From contig NZ_JAAXKZ010000026.1 in assembly GCF_012911875.1 (NCBI RefSeq), positions 1 through 53,058 of the forward strand: a stretch of 53,058 bases of DNA, read 5' to 3'. This document shows, piece after piece, positions 42,108-51,059 of this stretch; the stretch's first letter is position 1, and each line of letters opens with the position of its first letter. Made by a program: the position numbers and the translations under genes. Source of the DNA: Pseudonocardia bannensis. Lineage in GTDB: Bacteria > Actinomycetota > Actinomycetes > Mycobacteriales > Pseudonocardiaceae. Under the pieces are notes generated by a model. That model had not been told where the DNA came from, made no database searches, and was given only the letters and a program-made list of their open reading frames with translations.

Positions 42108-42962
42108 GTGACCCGGCACCGCTCCCCCGGCGGCCGGCGCACCCCGCTCAGCACGGCCCCGGTGCCCCCCAGCCGGCCGGCCACGAGACGCGGTACGCCG
42201 CCGCTCACGCCATCGGCGCAGTCGGCGTTCCGCAACGGCATGGCCGCCGCGGCGGTCGCCGGCGGTTCGCTCACCTTGATCGGGCCGGTCGCCACGCTCG
42301 CGACCGCCGGCTCGGAAACCGACACCGCGGCCGTGGTGGCGCTCGCCTCCGACAAGAGCCGTACCACCTCGGCCGGCGGCGACGGCGTGGCCGCCGTGCC
42401 CGCCGGCTACGCGAGCACCCCCGCGGACGATCTCCGGGTGATCGCCGGCATCGAGCCCGTCGCCCACCTCGCCGAGCCCGAGCCGGACCAGGTCGACGCG
42501 GCCGCGCTGCTCAAGGCCGTCGGTCTCGCCGACGTGGTGCGCAGGGCCGAGGAGGAGCGCGCGGCCCGCGAGGCCGCCGCCCGCTGCGACATCGATCTCG
42601 ACGGTCTCGGCCGGGTCAAGCCCTGGGTCTCCGCCGCCGCACAGTTCCTGGGCTGCCTCTACGGGCAGCCGGATCTGATCGGCGTGGCCGGCCGGGGCCG
42701 GGTGTCCGACCATCCGTCCGGCCACGCCCTGGATTTCATGGTCCGCGGCGAGCAGGGCGACCGGATCGCCGAGTGCGCGCTGCGCAACCAGAAGGCCCTC
42801 GGCATCACCTACGTGATCTGGGAACAGAGGATCAACTACGGCGACGGCTGGCAGCGGATGGAGGATCGCGGCGGCGACACCGAGAACCACGTCGACCACG
42901 TGCACATCTCGTTCGCCAAGAGCCCGCCGGCCGGTACCCCCAGCGTCGAGCTCTGCGGCTGA
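42108..42962 (+). CDS. Secreted M15-like (ARB_07466 C-terminal domain) protein, copy B
   Basis: This 284-residue paralogue of the protein at 39096 has the same architecture: a basic N-terminus, one hydrophobic segment (MAAAAVAGGSLTLIGPVA), a variable stalk with a short Glu/Ala-rich helix (VVRRAEEERAAREAAA), and a C-terminal domain with FLGCLYGQPDLIG, SDHPSGHALDFMV, GITYVIWEQRINYGDGW and HVDHVHISF. The putative zinc ligands are conserved in both copies. The stalks have diverged and the long Lys/Ala repeat of copy A is missing here, so the two may differ in reach or localisation. GTG 42108 is chosen by analogy with copy A. Confidence 0.82.
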   Translation: MTRHRSPGGRRTPLSTAPVPPSRPATRRGTPPLTPSAQSAFRNGMAAAAVAGGSLTLIGPVATLATAGSETDTAAVVALASDKSRTTSAGGDGVAAVPAGYASTPADDLRVIAGIEPVAHLAEPEPDQVDAAALLKAVGLADVVRRAEEERAAREAAARCDIDLDGLGRVKPWVSAAAQFLGCLYGQPDLIGVAGRGRVSDHPSGHALDFMVRGEQGDRIAECALRNQKALGITYVIWEQRINYGDGWQRMEDRGGDTENHVDHVHISFAKSPPAGTPSVELCG

Positions 42963-42993
42963 GACCATCCGCGCACGAGGGCGGGCACCACGG

Positions 42994-45075
42994 CTACTGC
43001 CCGATCCGGCTCGGCCGGCCGCCCGGGCCCACCCGCCGGATGCCGACCACCGACGGCCGCGGCTGGCTGCCCGGGCCGTCCGGCCACGCCGACGCCGGGG
43101 CCTCCGGCGAGGCGCCGTCCAGGTCACCGGGGTGCTGGACCGAGATCAGCACGAAGTCGTCGGTGACCACCGGGCCGCAGCACTCCGCCCCCTTCGGGAC
43201 GCCGGCGAACAGCGTGGTCCGGCCACGGGTCGGACCCTCCAACGAGACCCCGTAGAGACCGTCGTTGATCTTCAGCGCCCCAGCGGAGTCGGTGGAGATC
43301 CACAGGTTGCCGTAGGTGTCGAAGGCCAGGTTGTCCGGTGAGGTGATCGGGCTGACCTGGCTCTTGTCGTAGCCACCGAAGTACGTGCTCGGATCGGCCG
43401 CGTCCCCGCAGACCAGCAGGATCGACCAGCCGAACGTCGTCGCCGCCGCGTCCCGGCCCTGCTCGACCAGTTCGATGACGTGGCCGTGCTTGTTGCCGTT
43501 GCGGGGGTTGGCCTCGTCCGCCCCGGCCTGGCCCGCCTTGCCGCGGTCGGAGTTGTTGGTCAGCGCCAGGTAGACACTGCCGGTCCGCGGGTGGGGCTCG
43601 ACGTCCTCGGGCCGGTCCATCTTCGTGGCGCCCACCGTGTCGGCGGCCTGCCGGGTGAAGACGTACACCTCCTCGGCGCTCATCCCGTCGACGAACGACG
43701 TGGCCCCCCGCGCGAGCTTGATCCACTCGCCGGAGCCGTCGAACGCGCCGTCGGCCGGAAGCTTCCGGGTGCCGTCGATCTCCGCGGCCGGACTGTCCCC
43801 GGTGAACCGCGCGACGTAGAGCGTGCCCTCGGTGAGCAACGTGCGGTTGTGCTCGCGGGCGCGCCGGCTCTCCCCGTGCATCATCGGCTCGTCGGAGACG
43901 TACTTGTAGACGTAGTCGAAGCGCTCGTCGTCGCCCATGTAGGCCACCGCGCGCCCGTCCCGGGTCAGCCCGATCGTGGCGCCCTCGTGCTTGAACCGGC
44001 CCAGCGCGGTGTGCTTGACCGGCGGAGCCTCCGGGTCCAGCGGGTCGACCTCGACGACCCAGCCGAAGCGGTTGGCCTCGTTCGGCTCCTTCGCCAGGTC
44101 GAAGCGCGGTTCCAGGCGCTCCCACTTGCGCTCCGAGGCACCCGCGGCGAAGCCGTAGCGCTTCAGCCGGGCGTCCGCCGGGTCGGCGTTGGCGAAGTAC
44201 TGGTTGATGTTCTCCTCGCCGCTCAGGAACGTGCCCCAGGGCGTCACCCCGCCCGAGCAGTTGTTCAGCGTGCCGAGGACCTTCGTCCCCGTGGGGTCGG
44301 CGGAGGTCTTCAGCAGCGCGGAGCCCGCGGCCGGGCCGTCGAGCACGAACTCCGACGACGCGGTGTAGCGGCGGTTGTAGCGCTCGTCGAGGACCGCCGT
44401 CATCCGGCCGGTCCGGCGGTCCCGTTCGACCACCACGACCGACAGCCCGTGCGCGGCCATCCCGATCCGGATCTGCGCGTCGGCGGGGTTCGCCGGGTCG
44501 TAGCCGCGGAACATCAGCGGCTCGATCGTGTACTCGTGGTTGCTGAACATCACGAAGCGGCCGCCGCCACCGGGGAGGGCGACGAGGCCGCAGAAGTCGT
44601 TGTTGTAGCCGAACTGGCCGGCCTGCGCCTCGGGCGTCTGGCCGTCGAAGTCGAACGCCGGCGCCCCCGGCACGACGGGATCGCCCCAGCGGATCACGAT
44701 GTTCTGGTCGTAGCCCGGGGGCAGCGTGACGGTGTCGGCGGTGTTCGGCGCGACGGCCGGGTAGTCCAGCCCGCGAGGCGGACGGACGTCCGGGGCAGCG
44801 GGCGCGCCGGTCGCCGCCGCCGCGGTGCCCGTCAGCGCGCCGGTCGCACCGGTCGCGACCGCGAGCACGGCCCCGGCCCGCAGCACCCCGCGGCGGCTCG
44901 CTGCGCGGGACAGCACCGCGCCGAAGTACTCGTTGTCCGACGTGTTGGGCGCTTCCTGCGAGCACGCGTTCCCGCAGCGGTACAGGCAGGTCAGGCCCTG
45001 GCGCCCGGAGGGGTGCCGGGGGAGCAGGGGCAGTGCGACGGGCCGTCGTTCGTCGTCCGGGCAGGGCTGCGCCAC
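42994..45075 (-). CDS. PhoX family phosphatase, Tat exported
   Basis: This 693-residue calcium- and iron-dependent phosphatase of the PhoX family releases phosphate from organic phosphoesters outside the cell. An N-terminal segment with CLYRCGNACSQ and SDNEYFG precedes a twin-arginine signal (SRRGVLRAGAVLAVATG). The mature enzyme has FCGLVALPGG, FSNHEYTIEP, NNCSGGVTPWGTFLSGEEN, EVDPLDPEAPPVKHTALGRF, YMGDDERFDYVYKY and MDRPEDVEPHP, all standard PhoX blocks. GTG 45075 has GGAGGA 5 bases upstream. I could not identify a PHO box upstream. Confidence 0.92.
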   Translation of the reverse strand: MAQPCPDDERRPVALPLLPRHPSGRQGLTCLYRCGNACSQEAPNTSDNEYFGAVLSRAASRRGVLRAGAVLAVATGATGALTGTAAAATGAPAAPDVRPPRGLDYPAVAPNTADTVTLPPGYDQNIVIRWGDPVVPGAPAFDFDGQTPEAQAGQFGYNNDFCGLVALPGGGGRFVMFSNHEYTIEPLMFRGYDPANPADAQIRIGMAAHGLSVVVVERDRRTGRMTAVLDERYNRRYTASSEFVLDGPAAGSALLKTSADPTGTKVLGTLNNCSGGVTPWGTFLSGEENINQYFANADPADARLKRYGFAAGASERKWERLEPRFDLAKEPNEANRFGWVVEVDPLDPEAPPVKHTALGRFKHEGATIGLTRDGRAVAYMGDDERFDYVYKYVSDEPMMHGESRRAREHNRTLLTEGTLYVARFTGDSPAAEIDGTRKLPADGAFDGSGEWIKLARGATSFVDGMSAEEVYVFTRQAADTVGATKMDRPEDVEPHPRTGSVYLALTNNSDRGKAGQAGADEANPRNGNKHGHVIELVEQGRDAAATTFGWSILLVCGDAADPSTYFGGYDKSQVSPITSPDNLAFDTYGNLWISTDSAGALKINDGLYGVSLEGPTRGRTTLFAGVPKGAECCGPVVTDDFVLISVQHPGDLDGASPEAPASAWPDGPGSQPRPSVVGIRRVGPGGRPSRIGQ

Positions 45076-45193
45076 GGTCGTCCTCCAGGTGGGATGTCGG
45101 GAACCGGACGAACCGTAGGTAGTCGACCCGAGGCGCCGATGGCTCCCAGATGACCACCGGGTGAACCGATCAAATACCCCGTGGGGGACGGTG

Positions 45194-45634
45194 TCAGGGC
45201 GTGGCCTCGTGCCGCGGCTGTCCGGGGGTCCGGCGACGCTCCTTCATCTCGGCCTCGAAGACGTGCCGGCGCCCGGCCATGGTGTCGTCCCGCACCTCCC
45301 GCTCCAGGCCCTTGAACACGTCGTAGTAGCCGTCCTCGAACTCCTCGACGATCTGGAACGTCCACCGGCCGGGCAGGACGTTGCGCCCGATCAGCTCGGT
45401 CTGGATCCGGTCCGCCCAATGGTTCCGGCCGGCCTTGCGCAACTGCTCGACGACGTCGTCGAGCATGGCGTCGGCCCCACCTATCAGCTGGTGGAACTCG
45501 AACAGCGCGCCGCGCGCCCGCTCGAGCCGTTCCAGCGCCTCGGAGAACTTCCCGACGGCCGAGACCAGGTCATCGGAGGCGCCGTCCGGGCGCGCGTGGG
45601 CCTCGTCCACCGACCGTGCATCCTTGTCGCTCAC
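45194..45634 (-). CDS. Conserved actinobacterial protein of unknown function
   Basis: This 146-residue acidic, mostly helical protein has an N-terminal SVDEAHARPDG segment, a helical LVSAVGKFSEALERLERARG, then FEFHQLIGGADAMLDDVVEQ and WADRIQTELIGRNVLPGRWT, QIVEEFEDGYYDVFKGLE and RHVFEAEMKERRRTPGQP. I do not recognise a named domain; the tidy codon pattern and ATG start support a real gene. It is co-oriented with phoX, 118 bases upstream of it. Confidence 0.72.
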   Translation of the reverse strand: MSDKDARSVDEAHARPDGASDDLVSAVGKFSEALERLERARGALFEFHQLIGGADAMLDDVVEQLRKAGRNHWADRIQTELIGRNVLPGRWTFQIVEEFEDGYYDVFKGLEREVRDDTMAGRRHVFEAEMKERRRTPGQPRHEATP

Positions 45635-45775
45635 GGGCGACGCGATACCCGGCGGCGATCAACGGCCAAACCCGGGCCCGATCCGGCACCGCCGGCCGGG
45701 CCCGAGGACGGCCTGGCTGATCACATGGCCGGGTCGTGACCGTTTGCCGTTTCCGGGGCCCGGGAACCCGGCCCG

Positions 45776-47119
45776 GTGCCCGAGAGCCCGCGGCGTCCGC
45801 CGCTGCCGCTTCCGCTCGCCGTCCTCGTCGCCTTGCCCGGTGCGTCCTTCGGCGCAGCCACCTACCTGGGCCTCCCGCACCCCGACCTCGCCCCACCACT
45901 GGCCGCCCTGATCTACGGCCTCGCCATCATCGGCGCGGCGTTCATCCTCGCCTGGGCCGCCGAAGCCGCTCAGGTCGACATCAGTGGCGGGCTCGCCCTG
46001 GCGGTGCTGGCGCTGCTCGCGGTGCTGCCCGAGTACGCCGTCGACTTCGTGTTCAGCTTCCGCGCCGGGCAGGTCTACGAGGAGACGGGGACGTGCCAGC
46101 CCGGGCCGGACGGAGCCAGCCCGTGCTCACTCGCCCTGGCCAACATGACCGGGGCCAACCGGGTCCTCGTCGGCGTCGGCTGGCCGCTGGTGGTACTGGC
46201 GGCCACGCTCGCCGTGCTGCGGTCCCGCCGAAAAGGCGGTGACGGCAGCGCGTCGACCCACGTCGGTTGCGTCCAGATGCCCCGGAAGATGGCCCCCGAG
46301 GTCGTCTTCCTCGGCCTCGCCACGCTGTACTCGCTGACCCTGCCGCTACGCCACACGCTGACCCTCGTCGACGCCGCGGTCCTCGTCTCGATCTTCGTGG
46401 GCTACGCGTGGCGGCTGGCCCAGGCGCCGACGGACAAGCCCGATCTGCTCGGCACGGCGAAGTGGGTCGGCACGATGAGCAGGGCGCCACGACGATGGAC
46501 CGTCAGCGGCATGTTCGTGATCGCCGCGCTGGTCATCCTGGCCGCCGCGGAGCACTTCGCGGAGGGCCTGGTGGCCACCGGCAGCGAGCTGGGGGTGAAC
46601 CCGTTCATCCTGGTCCAGTGGGTCGCGCCGCTGGCCAGCGAATCACCCGAACTGATCGTCGCGTGCCTGTACGCGTGGCGGCTCAAGGCCGGCGACTCGC
46701 TGGGCACGCTGCTGTCGAGCAAGGTCAACCAGTGGACCCTGCTCGTGGGCACGATCCCGATCGTCTTCGCGTCGGCCGGAAGCACCACCGACGGCCTACC
46801 CCTCGACGAGCAGCAGCGCTACGAACTGCTGCTGACCGCGGCGCAGTCGTTGTTCGCGGTGAGCATCCTGGTCTCGCTGGCGCTGACCGTGCGCGGTGCG
46901 GTGGCCCTGTTGGTGCTGTTCCTGGTGCAGTTCGTCTCCAGCCTCACGCTGTCTGCGGCGGCCGACCGCGTCATCGTGGTGGCGCTGTCCGTGCTCTACG
47001 GCCTGCTCGCGATCGTGCGGCTCGTCCGGCACCGCCGGGAGTTCGTCCAGCTCACCCGCGACGGGCTCGTCGCCCCCTTCGAGGAGCTCACGAAGACCGG
47101 CCAGCGGAAGGCCGGTTGA
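45776..47119 (+). CDS. CaCA-type sodium/calcium exchanger family protein
   Basis: This 447-residue protein has about eleven membrane segments and two inverted alpha-repeats of the cation/Ca2+ antiporter superfamily: LLAVLPEYAVDFVFSF in the first half and WVAPLASESPELIVACLYAW in the second. Each repeat keeps the acidic residue that binds the cation. A loop of about 25 residues with CQPGPDGASPC lies between helices and may form a disulfide. It would exchange Na+ or H+ for Ca2+ or another divalent ion. GTG 45776 is the start. A 7-bp hairpin spans its 3' end. Confidence 0.87.
   Translation: MPESPRRPPLPLPLAVLVALPGASFGAATYLGLPHPDLAPPLAALIYGLAIIGAAFILAWAAEAAQVDISGGLALAVLALLAVLPEYAVDFVFSFRAGQVYEETGTCQPGPDGASPCSLALANMTGANRVLVGVGWPLVVLAATLAVLRSRRKGGDGSASTHVGCVQMPRKMAPEVVFLGLATLYSLTLPLRHTLTLVDAAVLVSIFVGYAWRLAQAPTDKPDLLGTAKWVGTMSRAPRRWTVSGMFVIAALVILAAAEHFAEGLVATGSELGVNPFILVQWVAPLASESPELIVACLYAWRLKAGDSLGTLLSSKVNQWTLLVGTIPIVFASAGSTTDGLPLDEQQRYELLLTAAQSLFAVSILVSLALTVRGAVALLVLFLVQFVSSLTLSAAADRVIVVALSVLYGLLAIVRLVRHRREFVQLTRDGLVAPFEELTKTGQRKAG
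47096..47116 (+). terminator. Candidate hairpin at the end of the exchanger gene
   Basis: ACCGGCC and GGCCGGT form a perfect 7-bp stem with a 7-base loop overlapping the last codons of the exchanger gene. There is no T tract, so its role as a terminator is uncertain. Confidence 0.4.
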
Positions 47120-47208
47120 CCGGGCGGCTCCCGGGCGCCGAACCTCGACGACGCCGCTAGCGTTGAAGCCGTGCGGGTATCTGCATCGATGGAGAGGACT
47201 CGAACCTC

Positions 47209-48234
47209 ATGCGCGTGGGCGTGCTCACCGGGGGCGGCGACTGCCCCGGACTGAATGCGGTCATCCGGGCCATCGTCCGCAAGGGCATCCCGGAGTACGG
47301 CTTCTCCTTCCTCGGCTTCCGGGACGGCTGGCGCGGTCCGCTCGACGGGCTGACGAGACCCCTCGACATCCCCGCGGTCCGCGGGCTGCTACCCCGCGGC
47401 GGCACCATCCTCGGCTCGTCGCGGACGAACCCGTTCGCCATCGAGGACGGGGTCGAGCGGATCCGCAGGAACCTGATGAACTTCGGCGTCGAGGCGCTGA
47501 TCGCGATCGGCGGCGAGGACACCCTCGGCGTGGCGGCGAAGCTGCACGAGGTCGGCGTCAACGTCGTCGGCGTGCCGAAGACGATCGACAACGACCTGGC
47601 GGGCACCGACTACACCTTCGGCTTCGACACCGCCGTCAACATCGCGACCGAGGCGATCGACCGCCTGCACACGACGGCCGAGTCCCACCACCGCGTGCTG
47701 ATCGTCGAGGTGATGGGCCGCCACGCCGGCTGGATCGCGCTGCACTCCGGAATGGCCGGCGGCGCGAACGCGATCCTCATCCCCGAGGTCCGGTTCGACA
47801 TCGAGCAGGTCTGCAAGTGGGTGGAGAGCCGGTTCCGGCTCGACTACGCCCCGATCATCGTCGTCGCCGAGGGCGCGAAGCCCAAGGAGGGCGACGAGGT
47901 GCTGGTGACCGGCGAGAAGGACGCCTTCGGCCACGTCCGGCTCGGTGGCATCGGCGACCACCTCGCCCGCGAGATCGAGGCGCGCACCGGCAAGGAGGCC
48001 CGCACCACGGTGCTCGGGCACGTGCAGCGCGGCGGGACACCGAGCGCGCGCGACCGCTGGCTCGCCACCCGCTTCGGCCTGCACGCGATCGACGCGGTGC
48101 ACGAGGGCAACTGGGGCACGATGATGGCCCTGCGCGGGACCGACATCATCGCGGTGCCGCTGTCGGAGGCGACCAAGGAGCTCAAGCTCGTGGACCCGGC
48201 GCTGTACGCCGAGGCGGAGGTCTTCTTCGGGTGA
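47209..48234 (+). CDS. pfp: 6-phosphofructokinase, probably PPi-dependent
   Basis: This 341-residue PfkA-family enzyme converts fructose 6-phosphate to the 1,6-bisphosphate. It starts with VGVLTGGGDCPGLNAVIRAI and keeps GSSRTNPF, PKTIDNDLAGTDYTFGFDTA (catalytic Asp), MGRHAGWIALHSG and HVQRGGTPSARDR. The phosphodonor-deciding positions, E. coli 104 and 124, read Asp in IGGEDT and Lys in VPKTIDND. ATP enzymes have Gly at 104. Asp104 with Lys124 is the combination of the PPi-dependent Amycolatopsis enzyme, so the donor is likely pyrophosphate. GAGAGGA lies upstream of ATG 47209. It is monocistronic here. Confidence 0.92.
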   Translation: MRVGVLTGGGDCPGLNAVIRAIVRKGIPEYGFSFLGFRDGWRGPLDGLTRPLDIPAVRGLLPRGGTILGSSRTNPFAIEDGVERIRRNLMNFGVEALIAIGGEDTLGVAAKLHEVGVNVVGVPKTIDNDLAGTDYTFGFDTAVNIATEAIDRLHTTAESHHRVLIVEVMGRHAGWIALHSGMAGGANAILIPEVRFDIEQVCKWVESRFRLDYAPIIVVAEGAKPKEGDEVLVTGEKDAFGHVRLGGIGDHLAREIEARTGKEARTTVLGHVQRGGTPSARDRWLATRFGLHAIDAVHEGNWGTMMALRGTDIIAVPLSEATKELKLVDPALYAEAEVFFG

Positions 48235-48276
48235 CGGCCGGCCTGCCGGCGTCGGTTACCGGACCGAGCCCCCGCC

Positions 48277-48637
48277 CTGCGCGCCCACCACGACCGCTTG
48301 CTGCTGGTCGAGACCGACGCGATGCTGGAGCTCTTCGCGCTCGCGGTGACCTGGAACGAAGCCGGAGTATCCGACCGATGCCACGGTCGCGCCGCCGGAC
48401 TGGATCCGGTGCGCCGAGGCGCACCGATGGCGGGACCGGGATCGGGCGGAGCGGGTCTTCGGGTTGGCCACCGACGTGGCGCTGCGGGGGCGCCGCGCGA
48501 GCGGGTTGGGCATGGCCGCGGGAGACGGGCCGGCTCCCGGCAGCGGGCCCGCCGTCCCGGGGCGCCCACCCTGGCTCCGCATCGCCACCCCCGGAGCCGG
48601 GCGCCGCGACTGCGGCGTCAGCGCGGCAGGCCGGTGA
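48277..48637 (+). pseudogene. Unrecognised decayed gene
   Basis: Two frames joined near 48370 give LRAHHDRLLLVETDAMLELF and ALAVTWNEAG, then TDATVAPPDWIRCAEAHRWR and RVFGLATDVALRGRRASGLG, up to a TGA at 48635-48637. The codon pattern is that of a real actinobacterial protein, but there is no start and at least one frameshift. I do not recognise the family. It overlaps the end of the AIR-synthase-like gene on the other strand. Confidence 0.45.
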
Positions 48638-49577
48638 CCTGGAACTCGTCGAGCCGCAGCACCGTCGCGCGGTCGTCGCCGGAGCGCAGGGCGAGCTCTC
48701 CGCTGTCGTCGAGGCGGCCGACCACCGCGGCCGCGAGGTCGCGCTCGGCGAACGCGGCGAGGCACGCCTCCTCCCGGCCGTGCGGGACGCACAGCAGGAA
48801 CCCGTAGCTCGGGAAGCAGTTGAACCACTTCGTCAGCGGGACGCCCGCCGGGGCCGGGACGGCGTCGACGTCCACGGTCACCCCGTGCCCGCCCGGCTCC
48901 AGCAGCATCGCCAGGGAGCCGACGAGCCCGGCCATGCTGATGTCCTTCGCCGCCACGACCAGGCCCTCGCGGGCGAGCCTGGCCAGCAGCCGGACGTCGC
49001 CTGCGCAGCGGTTGCCGCGTGCCGGGAAGGCCGGGAAGAACGGGAAGTCGGGGCGCATCTCACCGTCGAGCGCCGCCGCCACGACGAGTGACTGACCGGC
49101 CTCGGCCCGGGTGACCGACAGCGGTGCCGGGGTGCTGCCGACGCCGAACGCCGAGAGCGCGGGCGGCCCGTCGTGGATCGTCAGGTGGCCGCCGATGATC
49201 GGGACCTCGAACAGCTCCGACGCCGCTCGCATGCCGGCCAGCGCCTCGCGGGCGACCTCCTCGGTGGCGACGACCGTGTCGACGATGCCGAGCGGCTCCG
49301 CGCCCATCGCGGCCAGGTCGTTGATGTTGGTCAGCACCGCGGCGAACCCGGCGCCGCGCGGGTCTGCCTTCACGAACGGCGGGAACAGAGCTTCGCCGCA
49401 GGCGACGACGCCCGTCCCGCCGGCCTCGACCACGGCCCCGTCGTCACCCGGCCCGCCGAGCCAGTCCGTTCCACCGAGCACCTCGCCGACGAGACCGATC
49501 TCGGCCTTCGCCCGAAGCCCCGGGTTGGCCAGCACGGAGTCGACGAGCTCTCCGAGCGAGACGGCCACCTGCGTCAT
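48618..49577 (-). CDS. sll0787-type AIR synthase-like protein
   Basis: This 319-residue protein of the PurM/SelD/HypE ATP-binding superfamily opens with the ATP-site stretch GGPGDDGAVVEAGG and has VLTNINDLAAMGAEPLGIVD, PIIGGHLTIHDGPPALSAFG, AKDISMAGLVGSLAMLLE and a FNCFPSYGFLLCVPHG end. It matches the sll0787/MSMEG family found in nitrilase-associated (Nit1) clusters. The reaction is unknown; ATP-dependent activation of an amide or oxygen is usual for the fold. ATG 49577 is the start. The rest of the cluster is not adjacent, but a radical SAM member appears to begin at 52868. Confidence 0.82.
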   Translation of the reverse strand: MTQVAVSLGELVDSVLANPGLRAKAEIGLVGEVLGGTDWLGGPGDDGAVVEAGGTGVVACGEALFPPFVKADPRGAGFAAVLTNINDLAAMGAEPLGIVDTVVATEEVAREALAGMRAASELFEVPIIGGHLTIHDGPPALSAFGVGSTPAPLSVTRAEAGQSLVVAAALDGEMRPDFPFFPAFPARGNRCAGDVRLLARLAREGLVVAAKDISMAGLVGSLAMLLEPGGHGVTVDVDAVPAPAGVPLTKWFNCFPSYGFLLCVPHGREEACLAAFAERDLAAAVVGRLDDSGELALRSGDDRATVLRLDEFQVTGLPR

Positions 49578-49597
49578 TGCGTTCCCTTCGACACCGC

Positions 49598-50224
49598 TCA
49601 ACAGCGCAACATCCACCACACGGCACGCGCCGGCTCCGGGCCGGGGTTGCGCCACTCGTGCGGCCGGTCCGTCGGGTAGTGCAGGGTGTCGCCGGCCCGC
49701 ACGAGGTAGCGCTCGCCGGCCACCTCCACCTGCAGCTCCCCCTCCAGGACCATCATCATTTCCTCGCCGGGCCGCAGCGGGCGGGTGTCCCCGCTCGTGC
49801 CGTGCGGCTCGACGACGGCCAGCACCGCACCGCCGCGCAGCAGCTCGCTCGGCTCCGCGATCCCCTCGGCGGTCACACCCTCCGCGGAGGACGCCCAGTC
49901 CGCGGGCGGTGCGGGCCGGTCGGCCGCTCGCACGTGCACCGCGACCGGCGCCGAGTGCCCGGCGTCGTCGACGAAGTAGGCGATCGGGCGTCCGAGGGCC
50001 CCCGACAGCTTGAGCAGCGTCGTGATCGTCGGGACCATGTCACCCCGCTCGACCTTGTGGATCGCGGCGGCCGACACGTCGGACCGGGCCGCCAGCTGCT
50101 GCAACGAGAGCCCGAGCTGCTGGCGCACCTCGCGCACCTTCGGCCCGATCGCGCCGACGATCGGCTCCCAGCCGGCCGGGTCCCGGTGTGGGCCGCCGTC
50201 GGCCGTGCGCTCTGGCACCGTCAT
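49598..50224 (-). CDS. XRE family regulator with C-terminal cupin
   Basis: This 208-residue protein has a helix-turn-helix of the XRE type (KVREVRQQLGLSLQQLAARS, VSAAAIHKVERGDMVPTI) followed by a single cupin barrel (GGAVLAVVEPHG, LRPGEEMMMVLEGELQVEV, RAGDTLHYPTDRPHEWRNPG). Such regulators sense a small metabolite in the cupin and usually control nitrogen, amine or sugar use. ATG 50224 has GAGG upstream. It is the gene before the AIR-synthase-like one (20 bases apart), so they form an operon. A perfect 8-bp dyad at 50293 may be its operator. Confidence 0.88.
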   Translation of the reverse strand: MTVPERTADGGPHRDPAGWEPIVGAIGPKVREVRQQLGLSLQQLAARSDVSAAAIHKVERGDMVPTITTLLKLSGALGRPIAYFVDDAGHSAPVAVHVRAADRPAPPADWASSAEGVTAEGIAEPSELLRGGAVLAVVEPHGTSGDTRPLRPGEEMMMVLEGELQVEVAGERYLVRAGDTLHYPTDRPHEWRNPGPEPARAVWWMLRC

Positions 50225-50292
50225 CGGGCGGCCTCCTCGCTGGTTCCGCGCACGTCCCGGACGTCCAGCATCATAAATGGCCTTCACCTATC

Positions 50293-50317
50293 GTGGACAC
50301 TCTTGACAGGTGTCCAC
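50293..50317. promoter_or_regulatory. Dyad GTGGACAC-N9-GTGTCCAC
   Basis: Two perfect 8-base inverted arms are spaced by 9 bases, 70 bases upstream of the XRE-cupin start. The spacer contains a TTGACA -35-like hexamer on the plus strand. A homodimeric regulator operator is the simplest reading. A stem-loop terminator for the LuxR gene is less likely, because that gene reads the same way and its stop is 32 bases to the right. Confidence 0.55.
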
Positions 50318-50348
50318 GGACACGGCTCCGCCAGGTCCCGCTGAGCTG

Positions 50349-51059
50349 CTAGACCATGCCCTGCCGGGTCGCGGTGTAGACGATCTCGGTCCGGCGCCGG
50401 ACGTCCAGCTTGTCCCGCAGGTTGCGCACGTGGAACTTGACGGTCGCCTCGGAGATGAGCAGCCGCACGCCGATCTCACGGTTGCTCATCCCGGTGGCCA
50501 GCAGCTTGAGGACCTGGTTCTCGCGCTCGGTGAGCATCTGCCCACGAGGTCGGTCACCGGGTTCGTCGGCGCGGATCATGTCCATCACCACGGCGGTGGT
50601 CCGCGAGTCGAAGACGCTCTCGCCGCGCAGTACGGCGTGCACCGCGCGGACGATGTCCGCGGTGTCCGCACCCTTGCGCAGGTAGCCGTGCACCCCGAGC
50701 CGGACGGTGCGCAGCATCACCTCGCGGTCGCGGCAACTGGTCAGCACCAGCACCCGCACGCCCCGGCGCCGCTCCAGCAGCGTCCGCGCGACGTCGACGC
50801 CCACGGTGTCGCCGTGGCCCAGGTCGACGTCGAGAACGACGATGTCGGGTGCGGCCCGGTCGGCGATCAGCAGCGCGTCGCGGGCCGTTGCCGCCTCCCC
50901 CACCACGGTCAGTTCCGGCTCGGCGGCGAGCAGCTGACGCAGTCCGAACCGGACGATGGCCTGCCCGTCGACCAGGAGGACGCGAGCGGTGCGGCGCAGG
51001 ATCGCGGGTTCCTGCCCCGTCCCGTACCGGCGGTGATCGAGCACGGCGTCGACCGACAT
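50349..51059 (-). CDS. LuxR/NarL-type response regulator
   Basis: This 236-residue two-domain response regulator has a receiver domain (ARVLLVDGQAIVRFGLRQLL, phospho-Asp in IVVLDVDLGHGD, VLTSCRDREV, GYLRKGA with the conserved Lys) and a LuxR helix-turn-helix (LTERENQVLKLLATGMSNRE, ATVKFHVRNLRDKLDVRRRT). The usual first acidic pair Asp-Asp is Asp-Gly, as is common in some actinobacterial regulators. No histidine kinase is next to it, so it is an orphan in this window. ATG 51059 is the start, with GGGGAGAG upstream. Confidence 0.9.
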   Translation of the reverse strand: MSVDAVLDHRRYGTGQEPAILRRTARVLLVDGQAIVRFGLRQLLAAEPELTVVGEAATARDALLIADRAAPDIVVLDVDLGHGDTVGVDVARTLLERRRGVRVLVLTSCRDREVMLRTVRLGVHGYLRKGADTADIVRAVHAVLRGESVFDSRTTAVVMDMIRADEPGDRPRGQMLTERENQVLKLLATGMSNREIGVRLLISEATVKFHVRNLRDKLDVRRRTEIVYTATRQGMV

